The notes under the pieces are model-generated. The model searched no databases, was not told the DNA's origin, and was given only the letters and a program-made list of their open reading frames with translations. A DNA stretch of 64,000 nt, from contig NBBA01000005.1 in NCBI GenBank assembly GCA_002794785.1, positions 248,001 through 312,000 on the forward strand, written 5' to 3'. The stretch comes from Coniferiporia sulphurascens (Eukaryota > Basidiomycota > Agaricomycetes > Hymenochaetales > Hymenochaetaceae). Position numbers and translations under genes: made by a program. Shown here in pieces: positions 22,901-34,743 of this stretch; positions within the stretch are counted from its first letter, which is position 1; each line of letters opens with the position of its first letter.

Positions 22901-25651
22901 TGAAGGTGTGGAATAAACCCTAGGAATACTTCCAAATTGCAACCCTAGGAGCTAATACGTTGTGTCTTTGCCTTCTATGCGTAGTACTAATATCCCGTCT
23001 CCACCGCTCCTCTTCAGCATTGCCTTTCCCGAAGCTGAGAGTTTGCTACTTGCAATGAGGCCACCCACGCATCTTGAAATCTCTTTCTGCCGGTCCGCCG
23101 GGCTATATCTATTTGTTCTCCGACGTCCATGGCCCCAATGGAGCGTTTGAAGTGCGGACTCAACGCGGAATAGAGCCCAGGAAATCAGCACGCGCCCAGA
23201 GAAATTTGGGGCTCACCAAAATCGCACCTCTCTCGTGACTCCTAAATCAGGGAAAGGACGCCGTTCTCCAGGCTTTGCAGACGCTTGGTTTCCCTGCACA
23301 ATTCAGTTCGCCGTCGCCACTAGCTTGGAATACATCATTCGCTGATTCACTGACTCGTTTCGAAAGCTTCTGCGGTGATACTGCCTTGGTCTGGGTACAC
23401 ACGACTGTCTCTGAACCTGAACGACACCACGACTGCGCTCATCTGATCACTTGAGCTCGAAGCCCTCAGTCGGACTGTCCGGCGTTTTCCGCCTATCTGA
23501 CGTCTCCGTCTCCATGAGGTTTAAATCCATTGTCTGTCCCAATACCTTCAACCAAATTATGCGTATTTTGCAGGTCTAAAATATCGAGTCACACACCCAC
23601 CATCTAGTGAGCGTAAATGAATTCTACAAGGAAAATCGAGCCCGCGAAATGGAAGAGAAAGAAGCTGTAACACGGACGCGAATAGATTGGAGTTGGCGAA
23701 TTTGCCACGCAGGTTCACTTACCTTATTCCTTCGTTGGCAGGGCGAACCGTAAAGTACTACCACGGGTGCACTTTCGGGCCTTCTCATGTCTCTTGCAAT
23801 TCAAATTCATGAACTGAGATAATGTGTCACTTCCTTCTGAAGCGGCAGGTTTGATATGGGCAAGGAACCGGATCGAATCGATGGGATGTCCCCATCCTCA
23901 TGTTGTCCCGTAAGTGTGCGTCATCTCCTCGCTAAAGGTGACATCCTATAACTGGACATCCAAGATCGGATCGCTTAGAGGACAATAAACATTCTCTATA
24001 TCCGTCTTTACCTAGCACCATGAATGAAACGGGGGGACAAGAAAGGGTTGCTGGTTCAGGGACACTTCAAAGATGATGTTACGTACCGGGTCTCCTCTAC
24101 TTTAGACTGACGCTTCCCAGCTTGGTCGTGCGAAGCCATGGCTGGTCGGGTTAATAGTCTTCATCCGAACACTGTGCTGAGCCTTTTTCTTCTAGAAAGG
24201 GCATTGTGTGTGCACAACGGACTTTACCATCCGAAATTGAAGTCGAACTCTCCGGGAGTTCGAGTTCACCGGCGGTGTCTCGCTCCTGCCTCGAAGTGTG
24301 GAAGCTCAGACTTGTTGGTCAAACCTTAATCCTGCGTTTTGACGGTACGCAAATTAATATAGAGTTTGCAATTAAACCAGTTGTTCCTTCCTTACTAGTA
24401 GTGTTTTCATGAGATTTTTTCGGAAAAGAACGACATATGCGGGTGCTTGCTCAATAGCCGTTGGCCGGCAGATATGTCTTATTTCTGGAAACATACATTC
24501 CCCCCTTCCCCCATCTTCCCCTCAAGCCCCTGTGTTTATTCGTGAACAGATCGCGATTTCCGCGCCTAATCTGGACATAGAGCGGCGCAGAGGGAACTTT
24601 GGGCGGGGGGAAGCAGAGGGAGAAGAGGGGGACGCACCTGGAAGACGACTGCAAATACGTTAACGCTTCCAGCGAATTTCCTTCGCAGATATGCGGTTGA
24701 AGCGTGCATTCCGGACTGTAGCCATCAGCAATTTGCACATCTCCGCAAGGATCCGGACTGTATTCGATACCCCGTAAGGCAGCTAAGTCAAGACTGAATT
24801 GAAATCAATGCGTGTTTGAGGGAGGGCCTGGATAAACCGAGGTAAAGCTGGGTGGTATGCGCGTTGGTCCGAGAATGCCGATGTAACAGCGCTTCAGCCT
24901 GAGAACGCAGACGGGGGACGCGGCCTGGGGGATCGGGTATCTCACCCTATCTCCCACGCCGTGTGGTTTTTGTTCCCGTGTACGCGTTTGATTTTTTTCT
25001 AGTTTGAGAATCCAATGGCCAGAGAGCGTAGTTAACTTTGTCTCAGAGAGAAATAGCGCATGAGCCAACGGCCAACTTGATCAGTCTAAGGATTACCAAT
25101 ATTCGCCTGATAAATACAGGACATTGCATATTTATAGTATAATTCATCGGCCATAGTATTCAGTTATGGAAGGTGTGAGGGACCCGAAAAAAATGTTGAC
25201 TGCGCCCGCACCAGTCTACGTTATTTACGATTCAAGAAAAGGTGGACGGATAAAAGGAAGGTGGTCAATGGTTCAATCAGTAGAAAAAGAAGCTGGGTAA
25301 TATCGCATCAGCATGCGACGGACACAATTTCTTTGACTGATGAGAATGCATAGCTGGCGAAGGCTGATTGGCGCAGCGCCTGTAACAAACGCCCATCAGT
25401 GGGAAAATCGGGTGCAATGCCTCCCAACGGCCTACAGACTGCGCTCACCACGAGACACAGTCTACAGACTCGATGGGTAACCATAGACAAAGATGTAGAC
25501 CATGGAGAAGTGCAAACAATGACGCGGGACTCGCATGGGAGACTGGCTGGGGTTTGGAGAACTAGATAGGTCTGCGCAAAATCCGCCAAGTCTGCAATAG
25601 TCGACTCAATTGTTTTCGTTGGTAGGATCTTTAGGAAATAGACATACTACA
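19967..25651. other. Gene desert of about 5.7 kb
   Basis: Every ORF is under 110 codons and none shows family motifs, a plausible splice structure or codon bias. No tRNA, transposon protein or long repeat was recognised. The stretch next to 19967-20090 resembles the 5' flank of F-box copy B, so at least the left edge is a duplicated segment. The rest looks like decayed sequence. Confidence 0.55.
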
Positions 25652-26989
25652 TTAAGTTGCAGATGTTGACAACGTGGTCGACTTCCGTTTCGCCTTCTTG
25701 CGTTTCGGCTTCTCGCTTTCTTCAGAGTCACTGGAGTCCCCATCATTCTTTGGTGGGTAATACCTTCCCCCGTCCGTTCCCGCGCTCTTTCGCGGTTTCC
25801 CCGGCTTCTTCGGCTTTGATTTGATATCCTTTTCAAGCTCTGGAGAGGATGCGTCCATATCCACATCACCGCCCGTGCTGGCTTTCATCCGAGGGGACAA
25901 TGAAGGCTCTGAGAGATCCAAGACGGTGGACTTGGATTTCGCAACTGGCTTCGGCCTCATGCCTTCCGCTTTCCCCTTTCCTTTTGGTTTTGAAGTTGAA
26001 GCCGACGCAGATTCGTCGTTTATCTCAGCTTCCATCGCGTCGAGAGGTCGTTTCTTGGCTTTGGGAGTTTTCTTGATTACACTACCGGCTACATCGCTGT
26101 CCCCGGCAAGCGCATGCGCCTCGCGCTCGAGTTCGCGCACATCGTAATCTTCTTCCTCGTCGCTCCTCTCCTTGAGACTCTTTCGAGCCGCGGCTCGCTG
26201 GCTCCGGCCATGCCTCTCACCCACTACGCCTGAATTAAAACAGCGTAGGCGCGCGCATAGTATGAGTTTGTCGTTTTGCGGCGTAGAATCTGCACGGAAG
26301 CGGGCGCGCTTGATATCTGTCGTATGGAAGCCCTCGAAGCACCAGCCGTCCGGAGGACCTTGGTCCCCATCTCCCTGGTTGCGATATCAGCGAAATAATC
26401 TAAAACCCCTAAAAAGAGGCCCTACCTCAACCACCCTATTACAGCAGTTCCATAGAGTCTCATATGTTGTTTTCACAATGCCGGGAACCTTGCTCTTCGA
26501 GTTCCCAACATATTCGACTTCTGCACTCTCATCGTCGTGAGGAACATGACAGCTCCTATCCGTATTTTCAACTTCGACAAAGTCCTTGTGGCAACGCACA
26601 CAGTGGAGCTTCGGAGGAGGCGCGAGTGTTGCAAAGAACTCGCACAGAAGGGCGGCTTCCTGCACTGATGCATCTGGAATGTGTGCGACAAGATAACTGT
26701 GCAGTGTCTTGGGTGGGATCTTCTTTATGAGGACAAGGAGCTCGACAGGATTTGTAGGGGGTAAGTGAATGTTGGTTGCTGGAGATGGTATGCTTCGGTC
26801 AGGAGACGATGAACGTGAGCGCTTCAAGCCACGTTTCGAGTCCTCGGGAAATATCTCAGGGGTACGCGGCGGATTAGATGCATTTGAAGTCGACGCTGTC
26901 GGCGATGGTGACCGCAACGGAAACTCGGTATCGTCTACGACAGGAGGTGCCGCTGGTGCTTTGCTTCTTCCAAAGAGACCGAAAACCAT
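25652..26989 (-). CDS. Unrecognised protein with a CHORD-like Cys/His cluster and basic tail
   Basis: Two exons, 26989-26426 and 26374-25652, give 428 residues; the 51-nt intron has GT-AG borders. I do not recognise a named family. The first 85 residues are Ser/Pro-rich. A helical part (ELLVLIKKIPPKTLHSYLV) leads to a cluster: CVRCHKDFVEVENTDRSC, VPHDD, then LWNCCNRVVE at the exon join and GWCFEGFHTTD. The spacing C-x2-C, C-x3-H, W-x-CC, C-x4-H recalls the CHORD zinc fold, though Gly positions differ. The last 190 residues are low-complexity Lys/Ser/Glu, with PKAKKRP and KPKRKKAKRK as likely nuclear signals. It shares a 453-bp divergent promoter with the gene at 27443. Confidence 0.72.
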
Positions 26990-27442
26990 TTTCTGGTGGG
27001 GTGATTAGGATAAGCAAGGACCTTTACAGCGCAAGATGAGATATAAAATGAATGCTGGTGTTGCCCTTTAGCGCGTGGCGGACATCGAGTCGACCTGTCG
27101 ACCTCGTCGTTGTCTACCACGACCTCGACACGCTTCCAGGGCCGCGCGACTGTCACGGTCGCGCAAGTTCGCGCTGTGACGCATACCTTATATCGCTTGT
27201 CACGGCCGCAGCCTTTCATAAAGCAACTCCGTGACTCTTCCTATGACTGCATCGACTGCGTCTCTTCGTCTCCATCCACCACCATCCTGAGAACTGAACT
27301 ACTTCTGCTCGCGCTGCTGCTTACTTTCCTGTGAGCACTATAGCAAATCAGAACGGGTATTTCTTTCAGTTAAAGTCATTCTTATACTTCCGCTTCTTCA
27401 GTGAAATTCCCCGTTTATAATCTTTCCTGAGTAATCAAACTG
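26990..27442. other. Divergent promoter region
   Basis: This 453 bp separates two head-to-head genes and is the only space for both promoters. No TATA box or known operator seen. Confidence 0.45.
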
Positions 27443-29526
27443 ATGGCGGAAGCACAAACTAGCCTATCCAATGACGAAAATTCTGTCCCATACTACAAAT
27501 GGCCTCCTTTCCCTGCAGCCCCTCCCAGTGTTGCTGTAGTGCCCTTCGAAAAATTTACACCTTCTGGGATTCAACTTAGTTTAGACGATGACGGTGACGA
27601 GCTTGACGGGGAGGGGATTCCAACTGTAGAACTCCAGGTTAAGCACGACCTTGATGCCCCACCGAGGAAGAAAAAGAAGGTGAAAAAGGTTGTTACCGGC
27701 GAAGAAGTTGTGAAGAGGTTTGTCTGGTGGGAAGAATGGGCTGCGGGGGAAGATCTACGAGTACACCAATATGACGGGTGAGTCTGACCGACTGCGAGTC
27801 GGGTGAAGTGCTTAGCTATTCGTCAGCTTAAGCAGCCTTGCGGATCGAATTGCTCAGGCTGTGGAAGACTTTAAGAAGGACCGCGAGTGGCCAGGTGCTG
27901 CCTCTCGCGTGCAGGAATGGTATTACAGGGTGAATAATATTTTCCCACAAGTTAAACGACCGAAGTTCGCTGAAGCTTGCTTTAGTTTGTTTATTACATT
28001 GGAATCGAGACAGCAAAATCTTGGCCCAGACCTCGCTTCCACCGAAAAGAGGAAGAGCTCAACGACGAAATGGACGAGGAGGAGGAGCCTGAGGCTGTGT
28101 CGACTGGCACGGGCGCTCAGCCGAGTGAGGTGCTTGAGAAAAATGAAGCGTCTGATCATAGGAGGAACAAGACGAACCAAGATTACGTATACGTGGAAAC
28201 AAAGGAACAGTATGATCAGCGAGTGGAGCGCTACCTTGAGGCAAGGGAAAGGCGCTTTGAAGCATTCTTGAGCAATCCTGAACTAGCTATGAAAATATTC
28301 TTTTCCTCTTATTTCCGCGACGGCGGAATGATGTGGTAAGCTTTTTTCATGTCATTCTACTGCGTGAAGATGAATATGGTTGAAGGGAAAATCTGGCACT
28401 ACGTGACGCACCCCGTGTCATCCTCTTCTTCCTTAACTCTCTGCTTCGTAATCACGCAATGCCAGGCTCGGAAAAGAGTCTACGCGCCGCTATAAAAGTG
28501 ACGGAAAGAGCTAGGGATGAGCTTCCGAGGACCAAACAGATTGGAGCGAAGATTCCAGACGAGCTTGCAAGCTGCCTTGCTGTCATTTACGGTAGTCGCT
28601 TGAGGAAATTTGTTTGGTCCACACATCCTGCACCGGACGATGATGATTTGGACAAGCCACAGGCGAAGAAGGCAAAACTTGACGTAGATGACCCAGCTAC
28701 AGCTGAATTCACCGCAGATCTGAAGGCAAACGGCGTTGTTCTCTTGTCCGACGACGCAGCCTCGGCTGAGCCTAGTGCAGAGGCTGTCGTAGATGACGGA
28801 GGATGGCATAGTGCCGGATCGGGAACCAATATCGCATGGGGGGAGAGTACAGAAGGCTTCGGTGAGGACGAGAACCCTTGGGGACGAACTCCAACGTACG
28901 GGGGATGGGCTCAGCCTGTGCATTCCTTGATGGCACTCATTGGTCCGACTCTACTCCCGGTTACACACACCATCGGGTATGTCGAAGAGTCTACGCGCTA
29001 CATTTCAAGCGTAACGATGCCAGACGTAGGGAACAAAGATAAGGAGTTAGATGTCGGCAGCTACAGCGACCTGTTCCGTCAGTTCGCGCGTGTCGAGCTC
29101 AAGCCATACCCGGCGTTCTCTACGTTCGAACGTGCAGCTATCCAGAAGCCGGAAATTCTGGAAGACCCTTTGGCTAACGTCATAGCCGGCGATGCCAGCT
29201 CAAGCGAAATTGAGCAGGAGATGCCTCGGATTCCTCGGCACGACCCAGAGAAAGATAGCATCGTGTTGCTGCTTGACCCCAAGGCAGCTGAGGATATGCT
29301 CAAGGGGATGGGACTTGGAGGAACGTTCGTTCAAGTTGTTCCAGACTACACAATGAGGACTTCTGAGTCATCCCCGTCCCGGGGAGGTGGAGGACGTGGC
29401 CGCGGCCGTGGTATCGGCCGTGGTGATCACACAGGTGTGAAGCCACGTCCCTCAGAAGAAATATTTTGGTACGCAGAGAAGGTCCTACAGATTATTCCGA
29501 GCTTCTGGACGGAGAAGCATGTGTGA
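27443..29526 (+). CDS. Conserved-looking hypothetical protein with RGG box
   Basis: Four exons, 27443-27777, 27827-27929, 27986-28335 and 28386-29526, give 642 residues. I do not recognise the family. Seen: an N-terminal PYYKWPPFPAAPPS motif, an acidic part followed by PPRKKKKVKKV, a paired-Trp segment FVWWEEWAAGEDL, a helix-rich middle (EYLEARERRFEAFL-like, with YFRDGGMMW), RVILFFLNSLLRNHAMPGSE, an acidic/Trp-Gly linker, and a C-terminal RGGGGRGRGRG box before a conserved-looking end SFWTEKHV. The RGG box and basic patch suggest RNA binding (inference). All introns are about 49-56 nt, GT-AG, and the frames close only with these borders, which supports a real gene. Confidence 0.75.
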
Positions 29527-30560
29527 GCGTGGTGCGTGAGTTTGAGATATCGAACCCCTTCCTCCATATGACCCACCCTCGTTTTTGTGTCGCCTATATG
29601 AAGTTTTTACGAAGTTAGCGTGTCCTACAGTTCTCTTGAATCGATTGATCTCTATCGAGGAAACAGCTCAAATGTAAATGTAAAAGAACCGCATACAACA
29701 AATATCATACGTTTATGAACTCAATGCCTCGCTATTAGGACCTCATTACGTGACCTCAAATCATGTATCATTGGGTTGTCCGAGACCATTACACCTGCAG
29801 CACTGTGTGTTCAGCGGTCTTTTCGTCGCGACTACAGGAAACTTTATTTCATGTCCTTGTTATCAAGGACTATATGTGCGTGTGCTAGTGGTGACCCACA
29901 AGGTTAGCCTTTCATCGGCACGACTACTTCACTAAGTTAAGACAGGGGGGATTCCTCACGTCCTTAATATTTCGGAGCCACCGATATGTTCGCAATTCTC
30001 AGGCTATAGCGTGGATACAATGGGTCCATAAACGATGGAGCTATAGTCTAGATCGACTGACTGGTATGGTTCTTCTAGTTCAATTGAGATTTCTAGGCAA
30101 TGTCTAACTATAACCTATTATTTACTTTCGCCGAGTATGAATACACCGAGCCCCCAGTTCATGGCTCATATACATACATGGACCGACCTTGGCGTGTACT
30201 TATGAGTAACGTCTATCATAGATTCCCATGTCCGAATTTTACGTATACACGAACAAAAGTATGTTCCGGTCCGGGTCAGACCGCATGATTCAGTGTCGGA
30301 TCCGTACTCGCCCTTATTTTCCTGGCTCAAAGCAAATTGTCAATCGAAACCGACGGGCGAGCGTCAACCTTACGAATAAGTCTATGCAATCCCGCTCAGC
30401 TAACAAGTAAAAGACTTAAAGACGCCTCCACTCAGAAGCGAAGTGTGTAAATTATCATGGACGAGTGAGTTAAGGCGTTTTTTATATTGTGTAATCCTTT
30501 CCCACTCATGTCTATCCTCTTTACAGGTCTGTCACCTCCGGGTCATAACTTCGCAAAATT
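29527..30560. other. Intergenic, no feature seen
   Basis: About 1 kb of moderately A/T-rich sequence with only short ORFs. It marks the right edge of the two-gene island before the F-box repeats resume. Confidence 0.45.
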
Positions 30561-30935
30561 ATACAAAAATCCAAGCAACCTTTCTGTTTCACTTGAAAGA
30601 TCATCCTTTGGTTGCTCATCATGCTTAGAAACGGCCGGACTGCCCATGAACTTGCGATGTGTTTGTCGTTGTAGAATGGAACTGAGCGCATTTTTAAAGA
30701 TGGGGACTCGCATCAACTCGCGAGTAAAAACACGGTGGCCGTCGGTGGACTTAGAAAAACTCTAAAGATGTCAGATAGTTCGGCATGTGGTGGCTTGGTG
30801 GACGTATGCCAAACGCGGAATGACCGCTCGTGCGTTGCTTTCCCCAAATGCCCGCCTAAAGCCTTCTACTTCGGTTTTACTTAACATATACTGTGGACTA
30901 TGAAAGCTGACCGAGGCGCAACGAAGAACAAATCA
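30560..30935 (+). pseudogene. Truncated F-box copy E (leader, exon 1, start of exon 2)
   Basis: The stretch aligns by eye with copy D. It has the leader TTTCACTTGAAAGATCATCC at about 30579, a decayed exon 1 around 30700-30820 (GGCTTGGTGGACGT is shared with D), an intron ending ACATATACTGTGG, and the exon 2 start ATGAAAGCTGACCGAGGCGC at 30900. After about 30935 similarity stops, so the F-box and LRR parts are missing. No splice donor survives in frame. Confidence 0.6.
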
Positions 30936-31750
30936 AAGGACACGGCAGACTCTCCCGATGGTTGTCACCCAATGACCCGACACCGCAGGCTAATAAAGGA
31001 GAACAAACGAACAAACGCAGCGATGCGACTGTCTGACAGCTCACGGTTTATGCGTTTGGAATCGTCCTTCGAAAGAAAGCCTGCAGGTCTTCTGATATTT
31101 AAAGCAAGTAAGGTAACGATGCAATCGGTTGTTTCGGTTTGGACAGAAAACGCGTGCTTCCAAAATGTCTCATTAAACTCATATAAGTCAACCTTAGCAC
31201 TGGCTTCGACGAGTCGGTTCATATGAAATTTCGCATAAGTCAATCAAGGGTCTCGAGGACTAAAGACAACCGCCAGAACAACAACCACTAGGCACAAATG
31301 GTTTTGTTGTTCCACGCCTCTTCCGGATATGTACTTTAAAGTAAACACGTCCAAACTCCAATGTTGTGGCTGGACGCTTTAGCCTCGAGCCGCGATCAAC
31401 CACGGCCACGGGACTTCATAAACCACCTATAGACGGCACATCCGTCTTCGCCTTACAACCCCCACCTCTCATCCAGCCTCGTAGTATATCGAAGACCTGA
31501 GTGAGTGCACAGTATATCTTTTCTTCAAGTACGAGGTCTACCTTCTAATCTTCCGCACTGATTCTTTTGCGTCTACATCAAGCTACCTCCCCCTCCGTCA
31601 TCGTTGCAACCTCATAAAGATTAATAATTCAGCTCAAGAGCACTCAATCCAGTGCCCTCAACTCGTCGCACGGCAGCCAGGTCATACCACGAGCATACGG
31701 CTCAATCCACGTCTTCACAACAAGAGGTCTCACGTAGTTCGCAAACATTT
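30936..31750. other. Flank between copies E and B
   Basis: This 815 bp has no supported gene. From about 31640 it resembles, on the opposite strand, the sequence upstream of copy A (shared CTCAACTCG and CTCAATCCACG words), so it is probably the leader of copy B. Confidence 0.5.
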
Positions 31751-33506
31751 ATGGATGCAAACGCCATTAACAGCCTCATGAAAGCTTTGAAGACGCTAGA
31801 AGGCTCGGGTGGGTCGATGGGTCTTGATCATGTATGGAATAGTTGTTTTCCGACTTCGTGCGTAGTCCTCTCTGCCATGCCTACTTGGAAGCCAAGTGTT
31901 TCTCTCTACTTTAAAAATGTACAGCAGGTTCCATAACGACACGAAAAATAGTCAAGATATAGCGAGTGGTCGTACGCTTCTTCGTGCAGAACTCAAGTCC
32001 TCTCATAGAGAGCTCAAGCACCTACTGGACACACTCGGCTGTCTAACAAGTTCACTGGAGAGGAAGATTTCATCTTTGGAGGCCGACCAAGATTCCCTTG
32101 CCCTATGCCATCTCGCCCACACAGCTCCCGCTGAGATTCTCGAGAACGTCTTTTTCAACGTCTGTCTTGGTGACCGCCAAGCAGCATTGACTTTAGCTCA
32201 GGTCAACAAACGCTTTTGTCATATCATTATGAGCAATCCTCGCTTTTGGAACCGCATTGACAACGTGGACACCAGTAGCAATTTCACAGGGCTCATGGTT
32301 AGCTTAGCGCGCAGCAAGTCCGCCGGACTGGACATCAAACTCGATTTCGACAATGCCAAGCTCGACGTGGGTCTCGGGCTCCTCAAACATCTGGTTGGAA
32401 AGGCTCTGCGTTGGGAGAAAGCCTCTTATAAGATGGATACTGCTGAATCAATGGGTTGGAAAGCCTTGTTTCGTAACATATCTTGTCACAGCACCGACCT
32501 CAGCCTACCACGGCTTAAAGAAGTTACGCTCAGCTATCCAAACGCGAAAGATCTCGACGGAGAGAGGGATGCGAGTGTTGTAAATCACTCTGAACCATTA
32601 ATGCACTTCTATGCATCGTGGTCCTTGCCAAATTTGATGAGATTGAAACTTGTCAATATGATTCCGATCCCTTTCACCTGTCTTTCTCCTCCATTAACGA
32701 CACTGGAGCTATTCGTTGATGAGGGTAAAACGGATTTTTTACCACAACGAAGAGTGTACGACATGTCTCTGTTGCTGGACTTCCTGAGGTCTATTCCTTG
32801 TCTCGAAACGCTCTGCATGGAGTTCATCTCGTTGACCTCCTCTACAAATGAGAGCAACCGGCCACTTCCCCAGACAGTTTTACCAAACCTCCGAACTCTC
32901 AAGTTTACGGCTCTATACCTAAATCCTAACGACCTCCTACCCTTCATGCGCGCACTTCACTTTCCGAACCTCACAGAACTGATTGCACATGTCGGAGTTG
33001 GGGCGAAGGCTTGGCGTTATGGGCTGAATAGGTGGCTCGATTGCATACTTCCACATACCTCAGCGCATTACGAAAATGTCGAGACTTTTAGTCTCAAAAC
33101 ACAGCATCTTCTAGACATCAAACTACCCAGCTCCTATGACGTCCCGTTCGAAAAATTACCCAATTTGCGATCTCTAACACTGGAAACGCCGCGCCTTCTC
33201 CCAAACATGTTCAAGAGGCGTGATGCAGGTCGCAACACGCGCATGAAGCTTCCAGGATTAAGGGAGGTGAAATTCGTGGAATGTAACTACCTAAGCGTCT
33301 CGATGCTTCAATCCTTCATAGACCTTCTGAAGGAACAAGACTTATGGGATGCGCTAAAGAAAGTGTCGTTCATAAGATGCTATCAAATAAGTGAGGTGCT
33401 TGCAGGTCTGCTCTTTGATGGTAAGGCTGTAAGTTGGGAAGGGGAGTGGAAAAAAATGTACTGGAATACTGAAGGACTCCGAGAATTTTTGGTGCTTGCA
33501 GATTAG
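31751..33506 (+). CDS. F-box/LRR-like protein, copy B (intact)
   Basis: Exons 31751-31857 and 31928-33506 give 561 residues. Agaricomycete F-box proteins of this kind are thought to recruit substrates to SCF ubiquitin ligases through Skp1. Seen: a short exon 1 ending DHVWNSCFPT before donor GTGCGTAG, a coiled-coil stretch (ELKSSHRELKHLLDTLGCLT), an F-box-like helix set (APAEILENVFFNVCLGD, LAQVNKRFCHIIMSNPRFWN), then irregular Leu-rich repeats (FTCLSPPLTTLELF, LPNLRTLKFTALYL, KLPNLRSLTLETPRL, LPGLREVKFVECNYL). The second acceptor of a CAGCAG pair is needed for frame. It is the only copy here without visible breaks. An upstream ORF lacks an ATG, so 31751 is the best start. Substrate unknown. 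Confidence 0.8.
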
Positions 33507-33783
33507 CCGTAGTTTGTACCAATTGTAGTTTTCAGCCTGTGTAGATCCCATTTGTTTTATCTGCTGTGGAAACATCACTTGGGACGTATTCTGAGGCCTT
33601 GTGACTCAGGACGATATGAGCCAGGATGAATGCTATGTACAGTATGTGGTGCAGGGAGACAATAGGAATGTCGTGTGGCTTGGTATGTACAGAACATCCA
33701 AGGAAGTGAATATCTCCCAGTTACGGTGACCTCATACAATCCCCTCGGTATTTGTTATTCGGGAAAATTGCATGGAGCTTCGA

Positions 33784-34048
33784 AGTTGTATTAAATAAAT
33801 ATAATGAACGATATAAATATAGTACGTGGTCATATGAACAACCACCTTACTAAGTGAACGATAACGCAACGATAACGCCATACGATAGGAGCTAGTTAGT
33901 TATAGTAGTACTAGCCCACAGAACGTGTATATAAGGGGAGCTGGTCTTGCCCTAGAAATACATCGGTTTATGCTGATAACCCACCTTGCCTGAACCTCAC
34001 CACTGCACCTCATCATCTACCACAACGTGCGTAGATTTTAAGAAGTTG
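33784..34048 (+). repeat. Solo Copia LTR 2 with AGTTG target duplication
   Basis: The LTR is 33789-34043 (255 bp), very close in sequence to solo LTR 1 and in the same plus orientation. AGTTG flanks it at 33784-33788 and 34044-34048. It lies 282 bp after F-box copy B and 430 bp before the full element, which has the opposite orientation. Confidence 0.95.
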
Positions 34049-34468
34049 GGATCGCGTGGATTAGACAACTTTATGAATAGGCTATATGATCCCGTCACTG
34101 GCACTGAGGATCTCAAGTTTGTGTGGGAAAGTGGGAAGGTGAAATAAAAAAGAATGATGTGTTTCCGTTCCACATTTCCCCGGTCAGTGAATACATATGG
34201 CGGCCTGGGGCCAACTGCATGAACTTGAAATTTGTTGAGCTGAACAGTGAAGGTTGGTGACATTTTTGTAGATCACTGCAACAGCAACCATGATCTCGAC
34301 ACAAAATCAGCACTTTCGATGTCGAATATTGTTATAAGGACATCAGGGTCAGCTTGGAGGGAAGCAAAATGATATTGGGCTGATGGGCTGAACGTCGTGC
34401 TAAATGGACTTCCAGTGCATAGGGATCACAAATGGCATCGACATTTTGGAATTAGTAGCATCCCTTAA
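34049..34468. other. Spacer between inverted LTRs
   Basis: This 420 bp lies between solo LTR 2 and the Copia element. Only short ORFs; no homology recognised. Confidence 0.45.
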
Positions 34469-34473
34469 GATAG

Positions 34474-34731
34474 TCTTAAAATCTACGCACGTTGTGGTAG
34501 ATGATGAGGTGCAGTGGTGAGATTGAGGCAAAGGTGGGTTATCAGCATAAACCGATGTATTTCTAGGGCAAGACCAGCTCCCCTTATATACACGTTCCGT
34601 GGGCTAGTACTACTATAACTATCTAGCTCTTATATCGTATGGCGTTATCGTTGCGTTATCGTTCACTTAGTAAGGTGGTTGTTCATATGACCACGTACTA
34701 TATTTATATCATTCGTTATATTTATTTAATA
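34474..34731 (-). repeat. 3' LTR of the Copia element
   Basis: 258 bp; on the plus strand it begins TCTTAAAATCTACGCACG and ends TTTATTTAATA. The promoter box reads TATATAAG on the minus strand. Confidence 0.96.
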
Positions 34732-34743
34732 CTCCCCTTCAAA
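34732..34743 (-). other. Polypurine tract
   Basis: On the minus strand GTTTGAAGGGGAG abuts the 3' LTR directly, the position required for plus-strand priming. Confidence 0.8.

Noticed and set aside
24138..24738. Cluster of short ORFs in the gene desert
   Set aside because: No codon bias, no motif, no consistent frame.
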